From NCBI RefSeq assembly GCF_001189235.2, contig NZ_LFIP02000007.1:1-62650 (forward strand): a DNA stretch of 62,650 bases. Reading direction: 5' to 3'. Positions within the stretch are counted from its first letter, which is position 1. The number at the start of each line of letters is the position of its first letter. Below the pieces are notes generated by a model. That model did not search any database. It was not told the DNA's origin and worked only from the letters and a program-made list of their open reading frames with translations. Both the position numbers and the translations under genes were made by a program. Origin of the DNA: Bradyrhizobium embrapense (GTDB lineage Bacteria > Pseudomonadota > Alphaproteobacteria > Rhizobiales > Xanthobacteraceae). Positions 1 to 8,313 of this stretch are shown one piece after another.

Positions 1-297
1 CCCGCCGAGGATCTCCTTGATGCGGTCGATCGAGGACAGGATCAGCGTCACGGCTTCCGCCTTCACCGGCATGCCGTCGCGGAATTTGCCCATCAACGTC
101 TCGCCGGCATGCGCCAGCGCTTCCAGCCGCGGCAGTCCGAGGAAGCCGCAGGTCCCCTTGATCGTGTGCACGAGCCGGAAAATGTTGTCCAGGATCTTCG
201 CGTTGTTCGGATCCTGCTCGAATTGCACCAGCTGGTTGTCGACCGTATCCAGGCTCTCGCTGCTCTCCGTCAGGAACTCGCGCAACAGATCGTCCAT
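1..297 (-). CDS. cheA: Chemotaxis histidine kinase CheA, N-terminal part (cut by window edge)
   Basis: The first 99 codons of a protein starting MDDLLREFLTES are present; the rest lies left of the window. They form a complete-looking HPt domain. The phosphorylatable histidine sits in the motif FRLVHTIKGTCGFLG (about residues 40-55), diagnostic of the CheA P1 domain. CheA autophosphorylates on its kinase domain and passes phosphate through this histidine to CheY/CheB. The start ATG at 295-297 is the only good one. The neighbour chpT is transcribed in the same direction. This is core chromosome, not island. Identification is strong for the P1 domain; the catalytic domain cannot be seen. Confidence 0.85.
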   Translation of the reverse strand, partial: MDDLLREFLTESSESLDTVDNQLVQFEQDPNNAKILDNIFRLVHTIKGTCGFLGLPRLEALAHAGETLMGKFRDGMPVKAEAVTLILSSIDRIKEILGG

Positions 298-499
298 GAA
301 ACCAACCTTCGAAAAACGCCGAAAACGCTGCGGCGCGCGACATCGACGCGCCGGCCGGAACTCAGGTCAGCTTCTCCGCAAAGCGTTTAAGTTTGGTTGA
401 GTAATTGGAAAAGAACGGGATCAACAAAGAGATAAGGCCGCACGATCGGATCGCGCGGCCGGTCGTAACCTTTGCTTAAGGATGTTGCCGCGGCCCCGT

Positions 500-1147
500 T
501 CAGGACGCCGCGATGATGACCTTGTCGCCGTCGAGCGCGAGCGTCACTTTCAACCCGCAGGCATCAGCCAACAGGCGGGTGTAATGCGGCTGCACCGCAT
601 GCGCATCGACCGTGTTCGGCGAGCTTGCATTGAGCAGGTCGACGATGTTCTGCGGCACCCGCGCATTGAGGCCCGCGGCCAGGATGCGGAAGCTCATCGT
701 CTCACCCTCACCGACCGGATCGATGGTGAGCGTGCCGCCGCGCGGAATGGTCTGCTGCGCGATGACCAGCATGTTCAGCAGCAGCTTGACGCGATTCTTG
801 GGCATCAGCAGCCGCGGCAAATTCCAGCTCAGCGTCACCTTGCCGTCCTCGATATGCCCCTTCGCCATGTTCTGGGCGTCGCCGAGGTCGATCTGCGCGC
901 CGGAGGAACCCGCGGCACCGAACGCCAGCCGGCAGAACTGCAGCCGCGCCGACGCGGTCTTGGCGCTCTTGCGGATCAGGTCGAGCGCGAAGTCGCGGTC
1001 TTCGGGCTTGGGATTGTCGTCAAGGACCTCAAGCCCATTGACGATCGCGCCGACCGGACTGATGAGATCGTGACAGACCCGCGAGCACAGCAGCGCCGCG
1101 AGTTCGAGTGCATCGGGAGCGGGACCGGGAGACGAAGTGCCAGACAT
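500..1147 (-). CDS. chpT: Histidine phosphotransferase ChpT
   Basis: A protein of 215 residues, the usual ChpT length. The phosphoacceptor histidine lies in CSRVCHDLISPVGAI (about residues 22-36), in a dimerising helix that mimics a DHp domain. The C-terminal half is a degenerate ATPase-like fold (TLTIDPVGEGETMSFRI region). In alphaproteobacteria ChpT carries phosphate from the hybrid kinase CckA to CtrA and CpdR, controlling the cell cycle. A longer open frame runs upstream to 1456, but it would overlap the divergent cysQ gene. ATG 1145-1147 gives the family N-terminus. Core gene. Confidence 0.88.
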   Translation of the reverse strand: MSGTSSPGPAPDALELAALLCSRVCHDLISPVGAIVNGLEVLDDNPKPEDRDFALDLIRKSAKTASARLQFCRLAFGAAGSSGAQIDLGDAQNMAKGHIEDGKVTLSWNLPRLLMPKNRVKLLLNMLVIAQQTIPRGGTLTIDPVGEGETMSFRILAAGLNARVPQNIVDLLNASSPNTVDAHAVQPHYTRLLADACGLKVTLALDGDKVIIAAS

Positions 1148-1301
1148 CAATTGTTTCCTGGAAAGCCGCACGCCGCGGGAGGAGTGCGAATCACGCATGC
1201 CTGTGGGCTTGATACACCGCGCAGACGGATGCTGCCAGCTTGCGGCGGGGCTGATAAGGGAACACAAACAGGATATGCGACCGCTGATATGAGACCCGCT
1301 C

Positions 1302-2132
1302 ATGAATGAGGCAAGATCGCCCGCCCTTGGCTGCGAGGCCGCCGCGACGCTGCTCGAATCACTGACCAAGCTGGTGATCGAGGCCGGCCAGGCGATCCTT
1401 GCGGTCAATCGTTCCACGATGCATGTTGCCGGCAAGGGCGACGGGTCGCCGGTCACGGAGGCCGATCTGGCCGCCGACCAGATTATCGTCGAAGGGCTGG
1501 CAAGGCTTGCGCCGCGGATATCGCTGCTCTCGGAGGAGCGCGTCCATCTGGCGACGCCGCCCTACAAGGACAGCTTCTTCCTGATCGATCCGCTCGACGG
1601 CACCAAGGAGTTCGTCGCCGGCCGCAACGAGTTCACCGTCAATGTGGCGCTGGTCACGCACGGCGTGCCGCTGCTCGGCATCGTCGGTGCGCCCGCGCTG
1701 GGGCTGATCTGGCGCGGCATCGTCGGCAAGGGCGCCGAGCGATTGACATTGCGGGACGACGGCACCGTTTCGCGGGCGATGCCGATCAAGAGCCGTCCAT
1801 GCCCGCCACGCGGCGCGCCCTGGACCGTTGCGGTCAGCCGCTCGCATGGCGATGCGCGCACCGAAGCCTTCATCGACGCACGCGGCGGCGCGGTGCGCGC
1901 CGTGCTGGGCTCGGCCGTCAAGTTCGGCCGCGTCGCCGAGGGCGAGGTCGATATCTATCCGCGCCTATCGCCGACGTCCGAATGGGATGTGGCGGCCGGT
2001 CACGCGGTCGTCGTTGCCGCCGGCGGCAAGGTGACCGATTCGAGCGGGCGCCCATTGCATTTTGGGCTCGGCCGCGAGGACTTTCTGGTGCCCGAATTCA
2101 TTGCGTGGGGCGACCCGTCCGCAGCGGCGTGA
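1302..2132 (+). CDS. cysQ: 3'(2'),5'-bisphosphate nucleotidase CysQ / inositol monophosphatase family
   Basis: A protein of 276 residues. It has the lithium-sensitive phosphatase signatures: DGSPVTEADLAAD (metal site), LSEE, IDPLDGTKEF (catalytic DPxDGT) and SEWDVAAGHAVV near the C-terminus. CysQ hydrolyses 3'-phosphoadenosine 5'-phosphate produced during sulfate assimilation. Plain inositol monophosphatase activity cannot be excluded from sequence alone, but the GTKEF extension favours CysQ. It is divergent from chpT with a 154 bp gap and ends one base before the stop of the convergent YHS-domain gene. Confidence 0.85.
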   Translation: MNEARSPALGCEAAATLLESLTKLVIEAGQAILAVNRSTMHVAGKGDGSPVTEADLAADQIIVEGLARLAPRISLLSEERVHLATPPYKDSFFLIDPLDGTKEFVAGRNEFTVNVALVTHGVPLLGIVGAPALGLIWRGIVGKGAERLTLRDDGTVSRAMPIKSRPCPPRGAPWTVAVSRSHGDARTEAFIDARGGAVRAVLGSAVKFGRVAEGEVDIYPRLSPTSEWDVAAGHAVVVAAGGKVTDSSGRPLHFGLGREDFLVPEFIAWGDPSAAA

Positions 2133-2639
2133 TTACTGCGCGAGACTTTCTTCCAGCTCCAGCCAGCGCGCCGCGGCTTCCTTCAGGAAGCGCGCGGGAT
2201 CGGCGGCGAAGGCGTCGCGGCTGTGTTCACGATTGAACAGATAAAGCCTGTTCCCGACGACAGCCCAGAATCTCGGATTGCCGGCGCAGGTCACGCCCCG
2301 CACCAGGTCGGTCGGATCGTAGCCGCCGAACTGCGGACCATAGATTTCGGGATGCGCCACGAACGAGGCGCGGTTGCCTTCGTTGCGGAAACGCCAGACC
2401 ACGCCGCTCTCGGCGGCCTCGTATTCCGGCCGCCCCTGGGTGGCGGCGGCATCGGTGAAGTAGGCGACGGGATCGAATCCCTCGATCGCCAATCCGGAGT
2501 AGCGGTTGGTCACCACACGCTCGGTCGTGGTGGCGTCGACAGGCAAAGGGAGCCAAACAGCCGTCAAAATGCCCGCCAACAGGCCGAAAAAGGCCATGCC
2601 GCGGCACGATCCATATCTTTCCTGCCGTTGTGCCGTCAT
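2133..2639 (-). CDS. YHS domain-containing secreted protein
   Basis: About 168 residues from the chosen ATG (another ATG lies 18 bp upstream). A hydrophobic segment GMAFFGLLAGILTAVWLPL near residues 14-32 looks like a signal peptide or anchor. It is followed by the YHS core: SGLAIEGFDPVAYF, then WRFRNEGNRASFVAHPEIYGPQ, then a second half with an unusual FWAVVGNRLYLFNREHS. YHS proteins of this type are small periplasmic proteins, often linked to metal handling; the exact role is unknown. It is convergent with cysQ with no intergenic space. Core region. Confidence 0.75.
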   Translation of the reverse strand: MTAQRQERYGSCRGMAFFGLLAGILTAVWLPLPVDATTTERVVTNRYSGLAIEGFDPVAYFTDAAATQGRPEYEAAESGVVWRFRNEGNRASFVAHPEIYGPQFGGYDPTDLVRGVTCAGNPRFWAVVGNRLYLFNREHSRDAFAADPARFLKEAAARWLELEESLAQ

Positions 2640-2750
2640 AGTTGATACCGATAACATCCGAGTCGAGGGGACACTGGGCGCAACCTAGAGCCGTGCCTGT
2701 TGGCATCAGGTTAAAGGGCAACGCCCGGATTTCGATAGCAGGGGTTCTTA

Positions 2751-3356
2751 ATGACTTTCGCATCACGCCTTGCCGCGGTCGCGTTTGCCGCGCTGATGTG
2801 CTGGAGCGCAGGGGCGTCCGCGCAGCAGCCCCCACCACCGCAATATCCACCGCCGCAGCGTGAGCAGACACCGTATACTTACGGGCCCGACGAGTTGGTC
2901 GGCGCCGGCCACAAGTTCTTCGGCAACGTCTCGCGCGGGCTCGCCTCGGTGATCGAGCGCGCGGTCAGCCAATGGGGACTGCCCAACGGTTACGTGCTCG
3001 GCGAGGAAGGCTCCGGCGCGTTCGTGGCCGGGCTGCGCTATGGCGAAGGCACGCTCTACACCAAGAACGCCGGCGATCTCAGGGTCTACTGGCAAGGGCC
3101 CTCGGTCGGCTTCGACTGGGGCGGCGACGGCGCCCGCACCATGACGCTGGTCTACAACCTGCCCTCGACGCAGGCGATCTATCAGCGCTTCGTCGGCATC
3201 GACGGCTCGGCCTATATCGTCGGCGGCTTCGGCATGACGGCACTGACCGCCAACAACATCGTGCTGGTCCCGATTCGCTCCGGCATCGGCCTGCGGCTCG
3301 GTGCCAGCGTCGGCTATCTCAAATACACCCCGCGCGCGACCTGGAACCCGTTCTAG
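2751..3356 (+). CDS. DUF1134 family exported protein
   Basis: 201 residues. It has a clear signal peptide (residues 1-25, cleavage near ASAQQ) followed by a proline-rich linker. The rest is the glycine-rich DUF1134 domain: GHKFFGNVSRGLASVIERA, TLYTKNAGDLRVYWQGPSVG, DWGGDGARTMTLVYNLP and a C-terminal GIGLRLGASVGYLKYTPR. The family is widespread in alphaproteobacteria and has lipid-binding-like beta structure; the function is unknown. Core gene. Confidence 0.85.
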   Translation: MTFASRLAAVAFAALMCWSAGASAQQPPPPQYPPPQREQTPYTYGPDELVGAGHKFFGNVSRGLASVIERAVSQWGLPNGYVLGEEGSGAFVAGLRYGEGTLYTKNAGDLRVYWQGPSVGFDWGGDGARTMTLVYNLPSTQAIYQRFVGIDGSAYIVGGFGMTALTANNIVLVPIRSGIGLRLGASVGYLKYTPRATWNPF

Positions 3357-3501
3357 GTCGCTGCGCCGATCGGGCGACTGTGCCGGGGGCGCTTCGGCGC
3401 GGTTAGCGATTCACCTTAACGCGGCAATCGGGCTGGCCTTTGGCCGGCCCGCCGTGGCATTGTGATTAACAAATTCCTTCTTTGCTTTGGAGTGACCCTT
3501 C

Positions 3502-4797
3502 ATGATCGAGCCGATCATGTACGCGGCGATCGGTTTCCTGATCTCGATGCTCTGTGGCCTGATGATCGTTCCGCTGGTGCATAACCGGGCGGTGCGGCTG
3601 ACCACGCGCCGCATGGAGGCGGCCACCCCGCTGTCGATGGCCGAGATCCAGGCCGACAAGGACCAGCTCCGCGCCGAATTCGCCATGTCGGCCCGCCGGC
3701 TCGAGATGAGCGTCGACCAGCTCAAGAGCAAGACCACGAGCCAGCTCGCCGAGCTCGGCAAGAAGACCGATGCGATCAACCGCATGAAGATCGAGCTCGG
3801 CGAGAAGAACGCCGCGATCTTCGCTCTGGAGGCGCGCGAGAAGGCGATGAAGGAGCAGCTTCGCGCCACCGAGGAAGAGTTTTCCGCCAAGACCGAGCTG
3901 TTGCGCAACGCCGAGCAGGCGCTGACCGACAAGCAAAGCGAGCTCGGCAAGATCAACGCCGAGCTCAGCGACCGCTCGATGACGGCGGACAGCCGTCAGG
4001 TCGAGCTGGTCGCGGTGCGGACCCAGGTCGAGGAATTGAAGAACCGCGTCAGCGATGCCGCCAGGGAGTTCGCGGCGACCGAGGCCCGCCTCGCCCAGGA
4101 GCGCAACCAGTCGGAGACCGCAACGCGCGATCTCACCGACGCGCGCGGCCGGGTCGAGAATCTGAGCCAGCGGGTGACCGATCTCGACCGCCAGCTGATC
4201 GTTCAGGTCAAGGAAGCTGAGATGCTCGGCAACCGCGTCGTCGATCTCGAGACCCGGCTTGCGACCCAGGGCAAGCTGCTTGCAGAACGCGAATTCGAGA
4301 ACAGCCAGCTCAAGCAGGCCAACGCCGCCGCCGAGCGGACGATGCAGGAGCTGCGCGAGGAGATCGCTGCGGCAAGCGGCGGCAAATCGTCCGTGCTCGA
4401 GAAGCTGCGCCAGGAGAAGGCGGCGGTCGAGGAGCAGCTGCGTGTCGCCCGCGACGATCGCGGCAAGCTGCAGCGCGACATCAACGCGATCCAGCAGCAG
4501 GCCGAGAGTTCCTGGGCGACCGAGCGGATGGAGAACGCGCTGCTGCGCGAACGCATCAACGACATCGCCGCCGAGGTGGCCAAGCTCGCGATCCAGCTCG
4601 AAGGCCCCAATTCGGCGATCGAGGCGATGCTGGCGGCGGAGCCGACCGTGCCGGCCAAGGCGGCCGCCAAGCCCGCCAACGGCGCCGCAAATGGCGTCCC
4701 GCCGGGCAGCGGGATGCCCGAAGGCGGCGGCACGCTCGCCGAGCGCATCCGGGCGCTGCAGTCACACGCCTCCCGCGCCCGCCAGCAAGGCGCTTAA
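3502..4797 (+). CDS. Membrane-anchored long coiled-coil protein
   Basis: 431 residues. An N-terminal transmembrane helix (about residues 4-26) is followed by a short basic stretch. Roughly 300 residues of Glu/Lys/Gln/Ala-rich heptads with almost no proline follow, predicting a continuous coiled coil (about 55-370). The tail is Ala/Pro/Gly-rich and ends in LAERIRALQSHASRARQQ. It is well placed to span periplasm or cytoplasm as a structural or scaffold protein. I recognise no enzyme domain. It is the last core gene before the tRNA that marks the island border. Confidence 0.8.
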   Translation: MIEPIMYAAIGFLISMLCGLMIVPLVHNRAVRLTTRRMEAATPLSMAEIQADKDQLRAEFAMSARRLEMSVDQLKSKTTSQLAELGKKTDAINRMKIELGEKNAAIFALEAREKAMKEQLRATEEEFSAKTELLRNAEQALTDKQSELGKINAELSDRSMTADSRQVELVAVRTQVEELKNRVSDAAREFAATEARLAQERNQSETATRDLTDARGRVENLSQRVTDLDRQLIVQVKEAEMLGNRVVDLETRLATQGKLLAEREFENSQLKQANAAAERTMQELREEIAAASGGKSSVLEKLRQEKAAVEEQLRVARDDRGKLQRDINAIQQQAESSWATERMENALLRERINDIAAEVAKLAIQLEGPNSAIEAMLAAEPTVPAKAAAKPANGAANGVPPGSGMPEGGGTLAERIRALQSHASRARQQGA

Positions 4798-4907
4798 TTC
4801 TTGCAGGGTTTGGCTTGACACCCCTGCCCGGCACTTCGTAAATCGCACGCTCTGACGAAGCGCCCATTTTCGACCGGCCGGCAACGGCCCTTGGTACGTC
4901 AGATCCC

Positions 4908-4982
4908 GGACGCATAGCTCAGCGGGAGAGCGTTCCCTTCACACGGGAGAGGTCCAAGGTTCGATCCCTTGTGCGTCCACCA
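4908..4982 (+). tRNA. tRNA-Val (anticodon CAC)
   Basis: A full cloverleaf is visible: acceptor arms GGACGCA and TGCGTCC, the D arm GCTCAGCGGGAGAGC, an anticodon arm TTCCC-TTCACAC-GGGAG with anticodon CAC, and the T arm with GGTTCGATCCC. The CCA end is encoded (4980-4982). To the left all genes are core; to the right come conjugation, symbiosis and IS genes. This makes the 3' half of the tRNA the likely attachment site of the island. The other att copy would be outside the window. Confidence 0.95.
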
Positions 4983-5754
4983 TTTAGCTCCAGATTTCAA
5001 CGATTTAATAGATTGATTCCCTTAGCGTGTGCCCCAGAGGAGTCGGGGCACAACGGGGGCACATCGCTTGCGGCACGGCTAGCCAAGAATCGCTTCCTGT
5101 CCGGCCGCTGCGATTTCGAGGCTGATCAAAGCGCTTGGCTGATCCGAATACCATCGTAGGCGGACCCCTCGGCTGCACCTACGAGCCTGCCAGCAGCGTC
5201 TTCGCTGCTGTTGCTCAGGTGCCACGCGCGACGAACTGGGATTTCGCGCGACAGGCGAACTGACGCCGGGCGACGGGAGAGCCCGCCCGGCGTTCGAAGG
5301 ATTCGATTCCACCGACGACAGTAAGCCGGAAACCGGGTGCGAGCGGTTCCCGCCGGCGGTCCGGTTCCGGATCCGCTCCGATTTCTAATCCTTGGAATGC
5401 GGGTTCCGAGGATGGCTTCGCGCCGACGCCGAACCAAAGATTCCGGCCGCCCGCCGACGCCCGGCGCGCCGGTCAGGAATCGTCGCATGTGCGCCAAACA
5501 GCGTCTTCGCAAGGAGATCGTGAGGAACGCAGGCGATCGTCGAAGCAGGCCGAGAAATCTAGCGGAAAGGACGCTGACCACGAGGATTGAATAGCACGTG
5601 TCGCGAGTTGATCGTTCGCTGGGGCGGTCTCACCGCCTCGCCTTCTTGGGCGGGGATCAACCGGTGGAAAACGACTCGGAAAATACCAGCCACCCAGCCT
5701 GCTGATCGGCGCGCCCCGGCCACTCGTCCTCCGCAGATAGGCCTCCCAAACTCG
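4983..5754. other. Border region without a recognisable gene
   Basis: Apart from the inverted repeat near 5029-5062 I see no convincing coding sequence. The open frames here (for example 5126-5581 on the minus strand) are Arg/Ser-rich, as expected from GC-rich shadow frames. No tyrosine recombinase motif (R...HxxR...Y) is visible, although an integrase gene would be expected at this position. Confidence 0.6.
5029..5062. repeat. Inverted GTGCCCC/GGGGCAC repeat beside the tRNA
   Basis: GTGCCCC (5029-5035) and GGGGCAC (5045-5051) form a perfect 7 bp inverted repeat. A third GGGGCAC lies in CGGGGGCAC at 5054-5062. It lies 47 bp after the tRNA, exactly where recombinase arm-binding sites or the end of an integrase gene are found in tRNA-integrated elements. 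It could also be a simple hairpin. Confidence 0.4.
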
Positions 5755-6290
5755 TCACTCTGGATCTTGCCGGACGAAGACCTGCTGTCCTTTGGGACAC
5801 ACGTCGAACATCGGATGCCCCATGGCAATGCGGAATGTCGTGCGGTCTACACCTATCGCCGCAAAGCAGTGCTCAAGCGTAGTGTTATCATCGACGGCAT
5901 GGTGCATTGCGGACTCTGAAACTCCCGCGCGCATTGCGTGCCTTAGCAGCTTGAGGACTTCGTCATCGCCTTCCGAGCAGTAAAATTTCAAGCGCATCCT
6001 GCCGCGGACGGGATAACAGCCCTTCATCCCGGGCTCCCGATCCTCGCCGCGCTCTACCACGGCGTATCTTGGAATGTCCCGAATGTCCGGAGGCAACCGC
6101 TCGCCGTCCTCAGACGGGGAGCCGACGCCATCTGAACCGCGTCCGAGACGCGCCAGAAACCGAATTTCTCGATCCAATCGGAGAATGCATTGGCCCAACC
6201 CGGGCCGAGCGGCCCGTCGGGCCAAGCCTTGTGTTCCCACATGCCGCGCAATTGGCGCGCCGCAGCCCGCCATTCCGGGTTGGTTGCCAT
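5755..6290 (-). pseudogene. Frameshifted hypothetical gene
   Basis: Two overlapping minus-strand frames look like halves of one protein. The first starts at ATG 6290 with MATNPEWRAAARQLRGMWEH and a Trp-rich run DWIEKFGFWRVSDAVQMAS, then loses coherence and stops at 6054. The second frame, from about 6120 down to 5755, continues with natural composition (RDIPRYAVVERGED, RMRLKFYCSEGDDEVLKLL, RTTFRIAMGHPMF). The switch lies between about 6090 and 6150. No family is recognised. A sequencing error or true decay are both possible. Confidence 0.45.
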
Positions 6291-6495
6291 AGTCGTTCGC
6301 CTGTGGACAGACAGTTCGAATCGTGTGGAGTCCTAAGCCCCGGTGGCTCTCGCGAACCAGCTATGTCCATGCGGATATTGGTAGAAAGATATTTGTTGGG
6401 ACGGGCCAGCGACTCTTGGATCGGATCGGTGAATTGCGGGGAAAGCGATTCGACAAACCCACCGGACGAAACGTAACAGACCGACAGGCGGCGCC

Positions 6496-6804
6496 CTATC
6501 CATCCCAGCCACGTCTATCTTTCAGGAAGATCATCCCGTCTAACGCGGCCAGTTTGGGCTTCGCTTCGGATTCATATCGCCGTCTCGCCGTAACGAAACG
6601 TCCTGCGGCTTTTTCGGTGAGCCTGCCGCCCCATGAACCATCCCCGTTCTGGAAGATGGTGATGTTGTGTTCATCGGTATTGACGAAGCTGTTGCCAAGC
6701 GACGAGATCCTCCAGCGGCGGTCGAGCCAACGGCTCTTGTGTCCAGCGGCCCCTCTCAGTGCGCGCTCGCGTCGCCCCGGCTCGCAATCATGCCCGTGAG
6801 GCAC
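6496..6804 (-). CDS. Small hypothetical protein
   Basis: Up to 102 residues. The first 25 are arginine-rich and may not be translated. The rest reads like a genuine small protein: WRISSLGNSFVNTDEHNITIF, then DGSWGGRLTEKAAGRFVTAR and a C-terminal AALDGMIFLK. No family recognised. The true start is uncertain because there is no internal ATG before the well-behaved segment. Confidence 0.45.
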   Translation of the reverse strand: MPHGHDCEPGRRERALRGAAGHKSRWLDRRWRISSLGNSFVNTDEHNITIFQNGDGSWGGRLTEKAAGRFVTARRRYESEAKPKLAALDGMIFLKDRRGWDG

Positions 6805-7023
6805 CGTACCGGTACACCCGGACTTGCCGCTTGGTCCATCACAATTGCCTTGCTCAGCGTCTTCGCGGCCCCAGAAGTGCGTGAGGGGGTGCGATCATCA
6901 GCCGGCCGGGCGACGAGCAAGGCGGCTCGATCCAACGTGGAACCTCTACGGGGCGACTGAAACTGGCAGTTTTCTAGCATACTGACCTGGGTTTATCTCG
7001 ACGACCTCCAACGGAGAACCTCC

Positions 7024-7653
7024 ATGTACATACCCCCCCACTTTCGAGATGACGACCTGGAGAACATTCGAGCGACAATCCGCTGCGCCCGATTGGCCAA
7101 CCTGATCACGGCCACGTCAGACGGGCCCCTTGCGACGCCTCTTCCGCTCTTTCTCGATGAGAGCGAAGGCGAACACGGCGCGCTGTACGGCCACCTAGCG
7201 AAGGGCAATCCGCAATGGCGCACGCCCCCGATCGGAGAAGCTCTCGCGATCTTTGCTGGCGCAGAGGCTTATGTGACGCCATCCTGGTATCCCAGCAAAC
7301 GACAATCTGAACATGTGGTGCCGACATGGAATTACATCGCGGTCCACGCCCATGGGCCGACCGAGTTCTTCGAGGATCCCGATCGCCTGCTTGAAATCGT
7401 GACGCGTCTGACGAATATCCATGAGACGTCACGTGCGACGCCTTGGGCCGTCAGCGATGCTCCCGCGGATTTCATCGCCGCCCAGTTGCGTGAGATCGTC
7501 GGCGTGCGCATCCCCATCACCAAGGTCGAAGGCAAGCGCAAGATGAGTCAAAACCGCCCCGCTCCTGACCGCCTTGGTGTCGCCACCGGCTTGGCGGTGA
7601 GCATACTGCCACGGGATCAGGAAGTTGCAGCCCTTATCCTGATTCAGGGCTGA
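7024..7653 (+). CDS. PaiB-like FMN-binding protein (negative transcriptional regulator family)
   Basis: 209 residues matching the PaiB family along its length: MYIPPHFRDDDLENIRATIR at the N-terminus, the split-barrel core HLAKGNPQW, a conserved AYVTPSWYPSK segment, VPTWNYIAVHAHG, and the C-terminal EGKRKMSQNRPAPDR. The family binds flavin and in Bacillus was described as a regulator of sporulation and protease genes; a flavoenzyme role is equally possible. A GGAG ribosome site precedes the ATG by about 8 bases. Nothing ties it to its neighbours. Confidence 0.82.
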   Translation: MYIPPHFRDDDLENIRATIRCARLANLITATSDGPLATPLPLFLDESEGEHGALYGHLAKGNPQWRTPPIGEALAIFAGAEAYVTPSWYPSKRQSEHVVPTWNYIAVHAHGPTEFFEDPDRLLEIVTRLTNIHETSRATPWAVSDAPADFIAAQLREIVGVRIPITKVEGKRKMSQNRPAPDRLGVATGLAVSILPRDQEVAALILIQG

Positions 7654-7968
7654 GGCTATAATGTGCATGACTGGCGCCAACAGGGCCGGTCGACAAAGAG
7701 CAAGCCTACATCTGCAGCTCTCACGGGCTCCACCGGCATTAGTCTTGCCGTAACGCCGGTCGAGGCATTGCGGATTGGCGGCAGCGGCGTCCTCTCAGTC
7801 GAAAGTTGTTCAACAACCCGGAGCTTCGACTTAGTATTCCGCGTACTGAGAACCCAATTTGCCTCACCAGAATGAACCGGTCTCGGAGAGATCAACCTGG
7901 CCCATCGATTGACTCGCAGAATTCACTTACGGAACGGTCAGCTTGAACTTACGCACCGTGTAGAGTCT

Positions 7969-7984
7969 TGTCCGTATTCTGACA
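7969..7984 (+). promoter_or_regulatory. NifA-type upstream activator sequence (TGT-N10-ACA)
   Basis: The sequence TGTCCGTATTCTGACA fits TGT-N10-ACA exactly. It lies 88 bp upstream of a perfect sigma-54 promoter on the same strand, within the normal range for NifA enhancers. TGT-N10-ACA alone is common by chance; its distance to the promoter is what makes it credible. Confidence 0.65.
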
Positions 7985-8072
7985 GAGACGCAATGTCGTG
8001 TCAGGTCGGCGCGCATAGTAAGCGTTGAGACCTTCCAAAGCCCTTCCGGCCTTATTGCATGCCAACGCTGGC

Positions 8073-8088
8073 TGGCACGGCCATTGCT
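8073..8088 (+). promoter_or_regulatory. Sigma-54 (RpoN) -24/-12 promoter
   Basis: TGGCACG-GCCA-TTGCT matches the consensus TGGCACG-N4-TTGCW at every specified position. Transcription would start about 8100 and run into the 26-codon ORF at 8129 and the HAD gene at 8314. Confidence 0.8.
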
Positions 8089-8128
8089 TCAACTAAATCG
8101 ATCCAGAAACAGAGCTAAAGAAGCAACA

Positions 8129-8209
8129 ATGCTCACGCTCTCCACCCGCCCTCTCGCCTCGGAAGAACAGTCCGCCCGTTCAGCTCCCTGGTGCGCGTTG
8201 CATCCGTGA
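8129..8209 (+). CDS. 26-residue peptide behind a NifA/RpoN promoter
   Basis: ATG at 8129 opens 26 codons ending TGA at 8207-8209. The peptide starts MLTLSTRPLASEEQ and ends in APWCALHP. An AAGAAG purine tract lies about 6 bases before the start. It is the first ORF after the sigma-54 promoter and is followed about 105 bp later by the HAD gene. It may be a leader peptide, a small functional peptide, or chance; the promoter position is the main support. Confidence 0.4.
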   Translation: MLTLSTRPLASEEQSARSAPWCALHP

Positions 8210-8313
8210 CGACTCTGTTCGAACCGCGACGATCGCTCCAGACATGTAGACCAGTAAATATCTAAGTCTCGAACACATTCTATCGCACGACCACATTTGC
8301 CTTCGGTTTATGC

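Noticed and set aside
366..386. tts-box-like GTCAGCTTCTCCGCAAAGCG near the cheA start
   Set aside because: The spacing to the AAAGC part is one base too long, the rest does not fit, and it sits in core chemotaxis DNA with no effector downstream.
7663..7875. 70-codon plus-strand ORF after the PaiB gene
   Set aside because: No ribosome site, composition of a random frame, and an equally long antisense ORF; no family features.
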